Source of the DNA: Aristaeella hokkaidonensis
Lineage (GTDB): Bacteria > Bacillota > Clostridia > Christensenellales > Aristaeellaceae
Reading direction: 5' to 3'
NCBI RefSeq assembly: GCF_018128945.1
Contig: NZ_CP068393.1
Location: forward strand, 1,426,001-1,490,000
Length of the DNA: 64,000 bases
Shown: one piece after another, positions 11,266 to 19,449 of the stretch
How the letters are laid out: each line of letters opens with the position of its first letter
How positions within the stretch are numbered: position 1 is the first letter of the stretch
Position numbers and translations under genes: made by a program
The notes under the pieces: generated by a model
What the model was told of the DNA's origin: nothing
The model's input: the letters and a program-made list of their open reading frames with translations, nothing else
Databases searched by the model: none

Positions 11266-12255
11266 TCAGAGCAGTTTGATCAGCATGGTTTTCTGTTCGT
11301 CCATTTCCACAATGACCAGGCCGTCTTTTTCCAGCTGCTTCATCACGTCAGAGAAACGCTTGAATCCGATCGCCCGCTCGGTAAAGTCCGGATATGCCGT
11401 AATGATGTCCGCCTTCAGGATGGAAGGATTGACTCTGTCAAATCCTCCCTCTTTATAAGCACGAATCTGAGCGGCAAAAGCTTCCTTCCAGTTTTCACGA
11501 GTCAGCTGCGGAATGGTTTCTCCGTTGTCACTGGCGCTGTTCAGGCCGACCATAACGTTGAAGTTGTCATTATGTACCCGCAAATCGCCGAAGCGGTTTG
11601 CCAGCTTCGTCAGCAGCTTGAAGAACGTAGCGCAGCCATAAGCCTTTTCGTTGAAATCCGGACGCAGTCGCAGCAGGGTTTCCTTCAGTTCGCTGGCATA
11701 GATTTCATCCTGGTCCTGCTCTTCCAGCACGGTGGTCAGCAGCTTGTTCAGCTCGCTCTCGTCCGCCGCTTCCTCTGTGGAGACGCTGGCCTTCTGGCGC
11801 TTCGGCTTCTCCACGTTGCGCTTGCCGACAGATTCCAGGAACTGGAACTCGTTGCACGCATTGATAAAGATATTGCTGGCAGCCTCACTGCGGCTGATGC
11901 CCAACACAAACTTACCCATGCTCTTCAGCTTGCCGACCAGCGGGGTATAGTCGCTGTCACCTGACACAATGCAGAAGCTGTCGATGAGTTCGTTCTTGTA
12001 TGCCACCTCAAGCGCGTCGATTACCAGCTGGATGTCCGCGTTGTTCTTCTGGCTGATTCCGTAGCGCAGGCTCGGCACAACCGTAAAGGTATTGCTCAGC
12101 AGCACTTCCTTCAGGTCGCCGAATTTATCCGTATAGCCGTAAACCTTCCCCAGCAGAATGTCACCGCGGATCTTAACCTTCTCAAGAATGCTCCGAAGGG
12201 TAGCCACCTTCGCGCCGCAGTTCTCCAGGTCAACAAAAACAGCAAATTTACTCAG
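11266..12255 (-). CDS. NYN (PIN-like) RNase domain protein with OST-HTH/LOTUS repeats; apparent CTG start
   Basis: The N-terminal NYN domain (about residues 1-150) has the nuclease-fold acidic residues: VFVDLEN at residues 5-11, DIQLVIDAL, and IVSGDSDYTPLV. Two OST-HTH/LOTUS-like modules follow, at about residues 165-240 and 255-329, each with a helix-turn-helix and the pattern 'FxKLLxKL' or 'FSDVMKQL'. Such proteins are thought to bind and cut RNA. The first canonical start (GTG at 12207) would remove the conserved VFVDLEN strand. The frame remains open back to a stop near 12310 and has no ATG, GTG or TTG. A CTG at 12255 reads as M-SKFAVFVDLEN and has GGAAGAAGG seven Ts upstream, so I place the start there. 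A sequencing error in the T-run or at the first codon base is the alternative. Confidence 0.78.
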   Translation of the reverse strand: MSKFAVFVDLENCGAKVATLRSILEKVKIRGDILLGKVYGYTDKFGDLKEVLLSNTFTVVPSLRYGISQKNNADIQLVIDALEVAYKNELIDSFCIVSGDSDYTPLVGKLKSMGKFVLGISRSEAASNIFINACNEFQFLESVGKRNVEKPKRQKASVSTEEAADESELNKLLTTVLEEQDQDEIYASELKETLLRLRPDFNEKAYGCATFFKLLTKLANRFGDLRVHNDNFNVMVGLNSASDNGETIPQLTRENWKEAFAAQIRAYKEGGFDRVNPSILKADIITAYPDFTERAIGFKRFSDVMKQLEKDGLVIVEMDEQKTMLIKLL

Positions 12256-12382
12256 AAAAAAACCTTCTTCCTTAAAGCCGCTTTCTTCCTTTCCGGGAAA
12301 ACGGCAGCAGTCTCATACAGTATCCCGGCGTCAGGCCGCCGGTTCTGTCAGTATATCATCTGTCAGCTGAAATAACCAGACC

Positions 12383-13141
12383 TCAGTCATTCCGGAGCAT
12401 CAGCTCCACTGGGCAGTGATCTGATCCGAAAACCTCCTGATGAATTCCGGCGCTCTCCAGCCGGTCTTTCAGACGATCTGAAACAATGAAATAGTCTATC
12501 CGCCACCCCGCGTTCTTTTCCCGGGCATGGAAGCGATAACTCCACCAGCTGTATTCATCCCTTGCGTCCGGATGGAACCAGCGGAAAGTGTCCACAAATC
12601 CGCTGCTCAGAAGGTGGGTCATCTTGTCCCTTTCCTCCTGGGTAAAGCCCGCGTTATGCTGATTGCTTTTCGGATTCTTCAGGTCAATCTCCTGGTGTGC
12701 CACATTCAGGTCACCGCAGAAGATCACCGGCTTCTCACTGTCCAGTTTCTGGATATAGGCAAGGAACGCGTCCTCCCACTCCATCCGGTACGGCAGTCTT
12801 GCGAGTCCGTCCTGGGAGTTGGGGGTATAAACCGTCAGGAAAAAGAACCCGGGAAACTCCAGGGTAATGACCCGGCCTTCATGATCAAAAGCATCCGTCC
12901 CGATTCCGTAGCGGACAGACAACGGCTCCTGCCGGGTAAAAACAGCCGTGCCGGAATAGCCTTTCTTCTCCGCGTAGTTCCAATACTGATGATAGCCGGG
13001 AAGATCCATATCAATCTGTCCTTCCTGCAGCTTGGTTTCCTGCAGGCAGAAAATATCGGCGTCCAGTGCGGCAAAAGTTTCCATAAAGCCCTTGCCCATC
13101 ACAGCGCGCAGTCCATTCACATTCCAGGATATCAGTTTCAT
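12383..13141 (-). CDS. exoA: Exodeoxyribonuclease III
   Basis: This 252-residue Mg-dependent exonuclease III/AP endonuclease acts in base-excision repair, cutting 5' of abasic sites and trimming 3' blocked ends. All family motifs are present in order: SWNVNGLRA, CLQETKLQ, TVYTPN, the catalytic CGDLNVAH, DEYSWWSYR, WRIDYF, and the terminal GSDHCPVEL. The length matches ExoA/XthA enzymes. It is the only minus-strand gene between the NYN gene and the divergent glycosyltransferase, separated from each by more than 120 bases, so it is probably transcribed alone. Confidence 0.95.
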   Translation of the reverse strand: MKLISWNVNGLRAVMGKGFMETFAALDADIFCLQETKLQEGQIDMDLPGYHQYWNYAEKKGYSGTAVFTRQEPLSVRYGIGTDAFDHEGRVITLEFPGFFFLTVYTPNSQDGLARLPYRMEWEDAFLAYIQKLDSEKPVIFCGDLNVAHQEIDLKNPKSNQHNAGFTQEERDKMTHLLSSGFVDTFRWFHPDARDEYSWWSYRFHAREKNAGWRIDYFIVSDRLKDRLESAGIHQEVFGSDHCPVELMLRND

Positions 13142-13317
13142 GATCCTTTCACCCCGTACTCTTATATTCCATAATCCCGCTCCGGTATTCTACCATAAGT
13201 TATCGGAGCGTGACAATCAGGTGCGGTTTGCTGTTTATGCCTGTCCCGTTATGGACAAATTTGCCCGCAGCCTGTAAAATACAGGTATTGAAAATGATGA
13301 TTCCGGAGGCTTTTCAG

Positions 13318-14088
13318 ATGGCTTCGATTCTTTCTGCCTGCCTGGTGCTTTATCACTGCGGTGATGAGCTGACCCATGCCCTGAGATGTATTCAGAACGC
13401 AGATGTGGATGTGGACGTCTACCTGGTGGATAATACGCCGGATGATCCAACCGCCGAAAAAGCCGAATGGCTGTTCCCGGGTGTAACCGTTCTCCCCCAG
13501 AAGTCAAACATCGGCTTCGGCCGTGCCAATAACGCGGTGCTTCCCCACCTTCAGAGCAAATATCATCTGATCATGAATCCGGACGTTACCTTTGAGCCTT
13601 CCCTGCTCAACCGTATGATCATGTATATGGAAGCCCATCCGAACATCGCAATCCTGACGCCCCGTGTGCTGAATGAAGACGGCACCGAGCAGTATCTTCC
13701 GAAAAAGCGGATTTCCGTCCATTACCTTCTGGGAGGGCTGTTTGAAAACTACAGCAAACTTTTCCGCCGATGGCGTGCAGACTTCACCATGGCGGACATG
13801 GACATCCGCTATCCTGTCCCCGTTGAGTTCGCCACCGGTTGTTTCCTGTTCATCCGTACCGAGATCTTCAAGAAGCTGGAAGGTTTCGATCCCCGTTTCT
13901 TCCTTTACCAGGAGGATTCCGACCTGAGCCGCCGCATTCTGGAAGAACGCCTCGGCAGTATCGTTTATCACCCCGAAATGTGCGTCACCCACCGCTGGGC
14001 CCGTGAAAACACCCGTACTTTCAAGGGCCGCATGCGTCAGATAGCTTCCGTATTCAAATATTTCTTCAAATGGGGTATCACTTGGTGA
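13318..14088 (+). CDS. Family 2 glycosyltransferase (rhamnosyltransferase-like)
   Basis: The 256-residue GT-A fold enzyme transfers a sugar from a nucleotide donor to a surface glycan or its lipid-linked precursor. It shows the family's NIGFGRANN motif, the metal-site MNPDV in place of DxD, GCFLFIRTEIFKKLEGFD, and the acceptor/catalytic region FFLYQEDSDLSRRI, all typical of WbbL-like rhamnosyltransferases. The ATG at 13318 is chosen because GGAGG lies eight bases upstream; longer in-frame options lack a site. There is no membrane segment. It stands alone on the plus strand, and the actual donor and acceptor cannot be told from the sequence. Confidence 0.87.
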   Translation: MASILSACLVLYHCGDELTHALRCIQNADVDVDVYLVDNTPDDPTAEKAEWLFPGVTVLPQKSNIGFGRANNAVLPHLQSKYHLIMNPDVTFEPSLLNRMIMYMEAHPNIAILTPRVLNEDGTEQYLPKKRISVHYLLGGLFENYSKLFRRWRADFTMADMDIRYPVPVEFATGCFLFIRTEIFKKLEGFDPRFFLYQEDSDLSRRILEERLGSIVYHPEMCVTHRWARENTRTFKGRMRQIASVFKYFFKWGITW

Positions 14089-14201
14089 AAACCTCCGTAT
14101 TGCCGGCCCCCTGTAAAGAAAGAATTCGCCATCAGGTGCTGCCGGGTTCTTCCGCTTTCTGGAGCCGGTTGAAGTTCAGCTTAAAGAATTCAAAAAACCG
14201 C

Positions 14202-14230
14202 TTGCATTTTGTTCCATAGCGTGATATCAT
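14202..14230 (+). promoter_or_regulatory. Sigma-A promoter of rpmB
   Basis: TTGCAT, a 17-base spacer and TATCAT lie about 40 bases upstream of the rpmB start. Confidence 0.7.
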
Positions 14231-14272
14231 AGCAAGGCTTGATGTGTAACTCCAACGAGGAGGATGATTTCC

Positions 14273-14485
14273 ATGGGTAAGTTTTGTGAGATTTGTGAGA
14301 AGGGCACGCTGAACGGCAACAACGTCAGCCATTCCAACCGCAAGAGCCATCGCATCTGGGCGCCCAATGTGCAGAGCGTTCGCGTGATGGTCAATGGCAC
14401 CGCCAAGCGGATGAACGTGTGCACCCGTTGCCTGCGCAGCGGCAATGTGCAGCGCGCACTGCCCAAGGTCCACGAAGAGGCCTGA
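14273..14485 (+). CDS. rpmB: Large ribosomal subunit protein bL28
   Basis: This 70-residue basic ribosomal protein carries the bL28 core (SHSNRKSHRIWAPNVQSV). It is the zinc-binding (C+) form, with CEIC near the N-terminus and CTRC near the C-terminus. The start ATGGGTAAG is preceded by GAGGAGG nine bases upstream. An ATG three codons earlier overlaps the ribosome-binding site and is disfavoured. It is monocistronic, with its own promoter and terminator. Confidence 0.96.
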   Translation: MGKFCEICEKGTLNGNNVSHSNRKSHRIWAPNVQSVRVMVNGTAKRMNVCTRCLRSGNVQRALPKVHEEA

Positions 14486-14504
14486 GCCCTTAAGAATCAC
14501 AATT

Positions 14505-14540
14505 AACCCGTCTGTAGTGCAACAGACGGGTTTTCTTTTA
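14505..14540 (+). terminator. Terminator of rpmB
   Basis: An 11-bp perfect stem (AACCCGTCTGT / ACAGACGGGTT), a 6-base loop and a TTCTTTT tail lie 20 bases after the stop. Confidence 0.9.
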
Positions 14541-14564
14541 TCTGTTTCTTCGAAACCGATAAAA

Positions 14565-14592
14565 CACTCTTCACTCTTCACTTTTCACTCTA
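14565..14592. repeat. Heptanucleotide tandem repeat (CACTCTT type)
   Basis: Four units, CACTCTT, CACTCTT, CACTTTT and CACTCTA, lie between the rpmB terminator and hairpin array 1. Confidence 0.8.
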
Positions 14593-14612
14593 TTGGTTTA
14601 ACACTCTGTCAC

Positions 14613-14737
14613 ATTCGCCCTTTGGGCGAATATATCACATTGAGCCGCGGAATATCCGCGGCTCAATATATCATATTTGTCGGAGACAAATATATCATTA
14701 CAAAACGCGTAAGGCTTCAGGCCTTATGCGTTTTGTA
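14613..14737. repeat. Hairpin array 1: four short perfect inverted repeats with conserved linkers
   Basis: The stems are ATTCGCCC/GGGCGAAT (14613-14631), TGAGCCGCGGA/TCCGCGGCTCA (14641-14665), ATTTGTC/GACAAAT (14675-14691), and a longer compound stem ACAAAACGC..GCGTTTTGT with inner TAAGGC/GCCTTA (14700-14736). The linkers are nearly the same: ATATCACAT, ATATATCAT and ATATCATT. The fourth hairpin overlaps the last eight codons of the pyruvyl-transferase gene. Confidence 0.85.
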
Positions 14738-15772
14738 CAATACTCTCTGCAGCCATTCTCTTCCCTGCTTCCGCATTTCTTCCAGGCTGCTGCTTTCCAT
14801 ATCCCTCAGGAATTGGTCCACCCGGCTGTTTTTGCTTTCCGGATCGTCTTCCCGGTAACGGCGGCACACATCCGTCCGTGTACCGAATATCGTTCCGAAT
14901 ACCAGTCCGTGGAAACTGTCCGTGCAGAAGCAGGCCGCGTCCCGGACCGCACCCAGGAATTCTTCCGGACCGGCTCCGTCCAGCAGTTCATAGCCGCTGC
15001 GATAGCTCTCAGCGGTAACCGGCATCACCAGCACCCGCAGCCCCGTCTCTGCCTGCAGCTGACGTACCCGGTTCCAGTAGTCCGCGTTCTCGCCGATAAA
15101 GTAGCAAAGCAGGTACGGTTCTCCTTCCGGAGCATCTCCTGCAATCCCGTTCCATTCGTCCCGCGTCAGCAGGCAGACCGGATCCGGCATAACGTCTGCC
15201 TTCAGGCCGGTCATCTGCTCAAGCAGTTCCATACCTTCCTGTTCCCGGACCGAAATCGCCCGGAAGTTTTTTGTCCATCGTTTGATTTTACGGATCTTGG
15301 AAGATTTCGGCAGCCTGCTGATTCCCAGGCTGGCCGCATAGGCAATCTTATTCTTCTCATTCCCCGCAAAAGTCAGGAAATAAGCCGGGTTCAGCCAGAC
15401 CGGATTCCAGATCTGGTCGCTGCCGCACACCAGCAGGTCGCAGTTTTCACTTTCCCGCCGCAGATCCTTACGGTTCCGGCAGGGTGCAGAAAGCTGCATT
15501 CTTTTCCGGTAAAAAGCCGGAATGGCTTCGCTCTTACGGCGTGCACCGCTCTGATCCGCCCAGACGCTGCGCTTGCGGATCCCGTCCAGGATCAGCTTCA
15601 GGTCGTTGCCGCTGGTCAGCAGATTCCATATTTTTTCTTTTCTGTCCGGTTCATAATCCAGGTGCAGGCATTCGCATCCCAGTTCCCGGAGGGTTCGCTG
15701 CAGCGCGTAAGCCTGCAGCGAGGAACCGTAATTGTTGTTATGCAGAAAAGTTATGATCCCTGCCCGGGCCAT
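14717..15772 (-). CDS. Polysaccharide pyruvyl transferase family protein
   Basis: The 351-residue GT-B-like protein belongs to the CsaB/WcaK/EpsI group, which adds a ketal-linked pyruvate from phosphoenolpyruvate to a sugar of a surface polymer. Family marks are IITFLHNNNYGSSLQAYALQ at the N-terminus, LVCGSDQIWNP, the AYAASLG segment, VMPDPVCLL, and the C-terminal FCTDSFHGLVFG with its conserved Asp, Ser and His. It ends the run topB, small acidic gene, UDP-GlcNAc 2-epimerase, this gene. In Bacillus anthracis a pyruvyl transferase and a 2-epimerase together build pyruvylated ManNAc on the secondary wall polymer, so a similar polymer is inferred. The last eight codons lie within a hairpin of array 1. 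Confidence 0.87.
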   Translation of the reverse strand: MARAGIITFLHNNNYGSSLQAYALQRTLRELGCECLHLDYEPDRKEKIWNLLTSGNDLKLILDGIRKRSVWADQSGARRKSEAIPAFYRKRMQLSAPCRNRKDLRRESENCDLLVCGSDQIWNPVWLNPAYFLTFAGNEKNKIAYAASLGISRLPKSSKIRKIKRWTKNFRAISVREQEGMELLEQMTGLKADVMPDPVCLLTRDEWNGIAGDAPEGEPYLLCYFIGENADYWNRVRQLQAETGLRVLVMPVTAESYRSGYELLDGAGPEEFLGAVRDAACFCTDSFHGLVFGTIFGTRTDVCRRYREDDPESKNSRVDQFLRDMESSSLEEMRKQGREWLQRVLYKTHKA

Positions 15773-15790
15773 CTTCTCTCACTCCGTCCG

Positions 15791-16891
15791 TTACTGTTCG
15801 CCGGTCAGGATATCCGCAATCCGTTCACAGGCGTGTCCGTCTCCGTAGGGGTTCTCCGCATGTGCCATCTGATCATATGCCTGCCGGTCATCCAGGAGCT
15901 TTGTGAACTCCCGGTAAATCGTCTCTTCATTCGTTCCCACAAGCTTCAGCGTGCCGGCCTGGATACCTTCCGGCCGTTCAGTCGTATCACGCATCACCAG
16001 TACCGGTTTGCCCAGGCTCGGCGCTTCCTCCTGGATGCCGCCGCTGTCTGTCAGGATCAGGTAGCTCCGCGCCATCAGGTTATGGCAGTCCAGCACCTCC
16101 AGCGGCTCTGTCAGCCGGATCCGTTCGCATCCGCTCAGTTCCGCGTCCGCCGCTTCCCGCACGACGGGATTCATATGGATCGGATACAGTGCCTTCACGT
16201 CCTCATGTTCCTCAACCACCCGCCGGATGGCACGGAACATGGCATGCATGGGTTCTCCAAGATTCTCCCGCCGGTGGGCAGTCAGCAGGATCAGCCTGCT
16301 GTTTCCGGCCCATTCCAGGTCAGGATGGCTGAAGTTCTCCCTTACGGTGGTCTTCAAAGCGTCAATGACCGTATTGCCCGTCACATAGATTGACTCAGGC
16401 TTCTTGCCTTCCCTGATCAGGTTGTCCCGGCTCAGGGGCGTGGGAGCAAAATTCCAGTTTGCCAGGATGGATACGCACTGGCGGTTAAACTCCTCCGGAT
16501 AGGGAGAAAGCAGATTATAGGTTCTCAGACCGGCTTCCACATGGCCCACCGGAATCTGCAGATAGAAGCAGGCCAGTGCCGCCGCGAAAGTGGTGCTTGT
16601 ATCTCCATGTACAAGAACCGCGTCCGGCTTTTCCTTCTCCAGCACGTCCTTCATACCCTGCAGCACCCGTGTGGTGATGTCAAACAGGGTCTGGCGCTGC
16701 TGCATGATTGCCAGGTCATAGTCCGGCTTCACGTCGAAGGCGTCCAGCACCTGCTGCAGCATGCCCCTGTGCTGTCCCGTGACGCACACCAGGGTTTCAA
16801 CATTCTTCCGGGTCTTCAGTTCCTTGACCAGGGGGCACATCTTGATTGCTTCCGGCCGGGTGCCGAAAACCAGCATAATCTTCTTACTCAT
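15791..16891 (-). CDS. wecB: UDP-N-acetylglucosamine 2-epimerase (non-hydrolysing)
   Basis: This 366-residue enzyme interconverts UDP-GlcNAc and UDP-ManNAc, the donor for wall polymer linkage units and secondary wall polymers. Motifs in order are FGTRPEAIKMCPL, HGDTSTTFAA, GHVEAGLRT, SPYPEEFNR, LTAHRREN, and DSGGIQEEAPSLGKPVLVMR with the UDP-binding Ser, Gly and Glu residues. The start ATGAGTAAGAAG overlaps the stop region of the upstream small gene by eight bases. A 25-residue upstream extension in frame is non-homologous and was rejected. The name mnaA would serve equally well in Gram-positives. Confidence 0.93.
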   Translation of the reverse strand: MSKKIMLVFGTRPEAIKMCPLVKELKTRKNVETLVCVTGQHRGMLQQVLDAFDVKPDYDLAIMQQRQTLFDITTRVLQGMKDVLEKEKPDAVLVHGDTSTTFAAALACFYLQIPVGHVEAGLRTYNLLSPYPEEFNRQCVSILANWNFAPTPLSRDNLIREGKKPESIYVTGNTVIDALKTTVRENFSHPDLEWAGNSRLILLTAHRRENLGEPMHAMFRAIRRVVEEHEDVKALYPIHMNPVVREAADAELSGCERIRLTEPLEVLDCHNLMARSYLILTDSGGIQEEAPSLGKPVLVMRDTTERPEGIQAGTLKLVGTNEETIYREFTKLLDDRQAYDQMAHAENPYGDGHACERIADILTGEQ

Positions 16892-17231
16892 CGTCCCAGT
16901 CCACCAGTCCTTTGGATTCGAGATACTCCTGCTGATAATCCATGAAGTCATCCACCAGCGAGGCAAGCTTGACAGCCTTTACCGGATCCAGCTTGTTCTG
17001 CTCTGCCAGTTTTTCCACCATATACTCGAAGGCTTCGTCATCCTCATAGTATTCGGTACCGGCGTTCCCGTTCTCATCGATCACATGATGCTCATGCATA
17101 TACGCCATATCAGCGTCGATCGCCTGGCTGATCAGCCCCGGCAGACAATCCGCCAGTTCCGGATGATCCTTTGTGTGAATTCTGGCCAGAATAAAATCCA
17201 GTGCCTCCTGCTTGTCATACCCGTTCATCAT
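16884..17231 (-). CDS. Small acidic conserved-type protein of unknown function
   Basis: This is a 115-residue, strongly acidic, probably soluble and largely helical protein. It contains DADMAYMHEHHVIDENGNAG and EYYEDDEAFEYMVEKLAEQN, and has no signal peptide, cysteines or recognised catalytic motif. The start has AAAGGA nine bases upstream. Its 3' end overlaps the start of the 2-epimerase gene, and its start lies 16 bases after topB, so translation is likely coupled. I do not recognise the family. Its placement could mean a role in either neighbour's process, but there is no direct sign of one. Confidence 0.8.
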   Translation of the reverse strand: MMNGYDKQEALDFILARIHTKDHPELADCLPGLISQAIDADMAYMHEHHVIDENGNAGTEYYEDDEAFEYMVEKLAEQNKLDPVKAVKLASLVDDFMDYQQEYLESKGLVDWDDE

Positions 17232-17247
17232 TGTGCATCATCCTTTC

Positions 17248-19419
17248 TCAGCGCTGTTTGATATAAACCATGGGCCGGTCCACGGAAGGCCGTTCGCTGC
17301 CGTTCGGATAGAACAGCAGATGGCCCTCCTTGATCATCAGGATTCCCGTGGAACCCTGCAGTTGTTTTTTCTCCAGCAGCAGCTGCACCAGTTTCCCGGT
17401 CAATGCAGGCCCGCCGCCCTTTTCCAGGCAGTCTTTCCAAAGGGTGAAGTTGCAGCCCTTCTCGGTGCAGCCAAAGGCCCTGCCGTTTTCCCGGACTCCG
17501 CCTTTGCCGCACACGGGACAGACCGTACCGGGCAGCGGAGCCGACGTGATTTTCTTCTTTGCGCCGCCTTTGCCGTATTTGCGTTCTTCTGCGGGGAAAC
17601 TTACAGCTGCAGCGGTATTTCGTGCATAGTCTACCAGAAAGCTGCTCATCCGGGCAATTCCGTCCATAAAACGCTGCGGATCCTGCGCTCCGTCCGTGAT
17701 ATCATGCAGAGCCAGTTCCCAGCGTCCTGTCAGTTCTGGACTAGAAAGCTCACCCGGGACCACGTCGATCAGCATAACGCCCTTGTCTGTAGCCTGCAGG
17801 GTTTTACCCTTCCGCTGCGCGTACCCGACTTTCAGCAGCCGCTCAATGATAGCCGCCCGGGTGGCCGGCGTACCAATGCCACTTCCCTTCATCTGCCGGA
17901 CCAGCTCTTCATCATCCAGTTCCTTGCCTGCGGTTTCCATGGCTGCCAGCAGGCTGGCGTCCGTATGGGGTGCCGGCGGTTTGGTCTTGTCTTCTTTGAT
18001 CTTCGTACCGCGGACCGGCCGTGTATCCCCTTCCTGCAGGGGCGGCAGCGGATTTTCGCTTTCCCCTTCCTCAGCCGTCTTCTTCTTGGCCTTCGGCGGG
18101 TTCTCCAGCGGCGGCACGTCATGCCATCCGTTGTTCACAATCACTTTGCCGGTAGTGCGGAACAGATGTTCCTCCACCTTCGTGACAATCTTCGTCGCGT
18201 CATAGTCACAGGCCGGATAAAAGGCTGCAAGCAGCCTCCTGGCCACCATGTCATAGAGCTTCCGCTCGTCTTCAGTGAACTTGGAAGGATCCGCCCGTTT
18301 GGCTGTGGGAATGATCGCGTGGTGATCCGTGACCTTTGTCTGATCGATGGTTCGTTTGCTCACCGGCAGTTTTCCGCCGGGCAGCGCACCCGGAACAAAC
18401 TTCTGGTAGGTTTCCGGCAGCAGCTTCATGGTCTGTACTACCCGCGGTATCATATCCGGCGGAAGAAACCGGCTGTCTGTACGGGGATAAGTCAGCGCCT
18501 TGTGTTTTTCGTACAGGCTCTGGGCCGTTTTCAGCGTTTTATCCGCGGTAAAGCCCAGCATGCGGTTTGCGTCCCGCTGCAGGCTGGTCAGGTCATACAG
18601 CTGCGGCGGAAGCTCCTTCTTCCGGGTGGTTTCAGCCTGGATTACGGTACCTGTCTTATCCTTCACTTCCGCGGCAATCTTTTCCGCGTCTTCTTTTTCT
18701 TTCAGGTGGGTATCCGGATCCAGTTTATCGGAAAAGTATACGCCGCTGTAATCACCGAAATCGGCGGTTAGTGTGCAGAACCCTTCCGGCTTGAAGTTTT
18801 CAATTTCCTTCCGGCGTTTCACCAGGATCGCCAGCGTCGGCGTCTGTACACGGCCGATGGAAAGGAGCGTATTGTATTTCAGTGTAAATGCCCTGCTGGC
18901 ATTCATCCCTACCAGCCAGTCTGCCTTGCTCCGGCACCGGGCACTTTCATACAGCCCGTCATAGTCCGCTCCCGGCCGGATATCCCGGAAGCCTTCCGTA
19001 ATGGCCTCATCTGTCATCGATGAGATCCACAGGCGCTGGAAAGGCTTTGTACAGCCGGCTTTTTCATAGATATACCGGAAAATCAGTTCGCCTTCCCGCC
19101 CGGCATCTGTCGCGCAAATCAGCGAATCTGTCTCTTTATCATTAATCAGCTTTTTGACCCTGCTGAATTGATCCCTGGTAGTGGAGATCACTTTCAGGGG
19201 AATGGTTTCCGGCAGGATGGGCAGCGTCGCGAAGGACCACTTTTCATACTTCGGATCCAGTTCGTTCGGCTCAACCAGCGTCACCAGGTGCCCCACGGCC
19301 CAGGTAACGATGTACCGGTCCCCGATCAGGCATCCGTCGCCGCCTGTCCGGCAGCCGAGCACCCGTGCAATATCTCTTCCCACACTGGGCTTCTCGGCAA
19401 CCACCACAATCTTTCCCAT
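17248..19419 (-). CDS. topB: DNA topoisomerase III (type IA)
   Basis: The 723-residue type IA topoisomerase relaxes negative supercoils and decatenates single-stranded links. The TOPRIM domain shows VVAEKPSVGRD at the N-terminus and CATDAGREGELIFRY with the metal-binding acids. The catalytic tyrosine lies in ALTYPRTDSRFL (about residue 310), and SIGRVQTPTLAI is the family signature. A single C-terminal zinc ribbon (CPVCGKGG, then CTEKGCNF) replaces the several fingers found in TopA. The ATG at 19419 was chosen because GGAGGTG lies seven bases upstream; a 14-codon extension beyond it has no site. It is the first gene of a four-gene run. Confidence 0.94.
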   Translation of the reverse strand: MGKIVVVAEKPSVGRDIARVLGCRTGGDGCLIGDRYIVTWAVGHLVTLVEPNELDPKYEKWSFATLPILPETIPLKVISTTRDQFSRVKKLINDKETDSLICATDAGREGELIFRYIYEKAGCTKPFQRLWISSMTDEAITEGFRDIRPGADYDGLYESARCRSKADWLVGMNASRAFTLKYNTLLSIGRVQTPTLAILVKRRKEIENFKPEGFCTLTADFGDYSGVYFSDKLDPDTHLKEKEDAEKIAAEVKDKTGTVIQAETTRKKELPPQLYDLTSLQRDANRMLGFTADKTLKTAQSLYEKHKALTYPRTDSRFLPPDMIPRVVQTMKLLPETYQKFVPGALPGGKLPVSKRTIDQTKVTDHHAIIPTAKRADPSKFTEDERKLYDMVARRLLAAFYPACDYDATKIVTKVEEHLFRTTGKVIVNNGWHDVPPLENPPKAKKKTAEEGESENPLPPLQEGDTRPVRGTKIKEDKTKPPAPHTDASLLAAMETAGKELDDEELVRQMKGSGIGTPATRAAIIERLLKVGYAQRKGKTLQATDKGVMLIDVVPGELSSPELTGRWELALHDITDGAQDPQRFMDGIARMSSFLVDYARNTAAAVSFPAEERKYGKGGAKKKITSAPLPGTVCPVCGKGGVRENGRAFGCTEKGCNFTLWKDCLEKGGGPALTGKLVQLLLEKKQLQGSTGILMIKEGHLLFYPNGSERPSVDRPMVYIKQR

Positions 19420-19449
19420 GACGCACCTCCAACCATAATATATTAGCAC

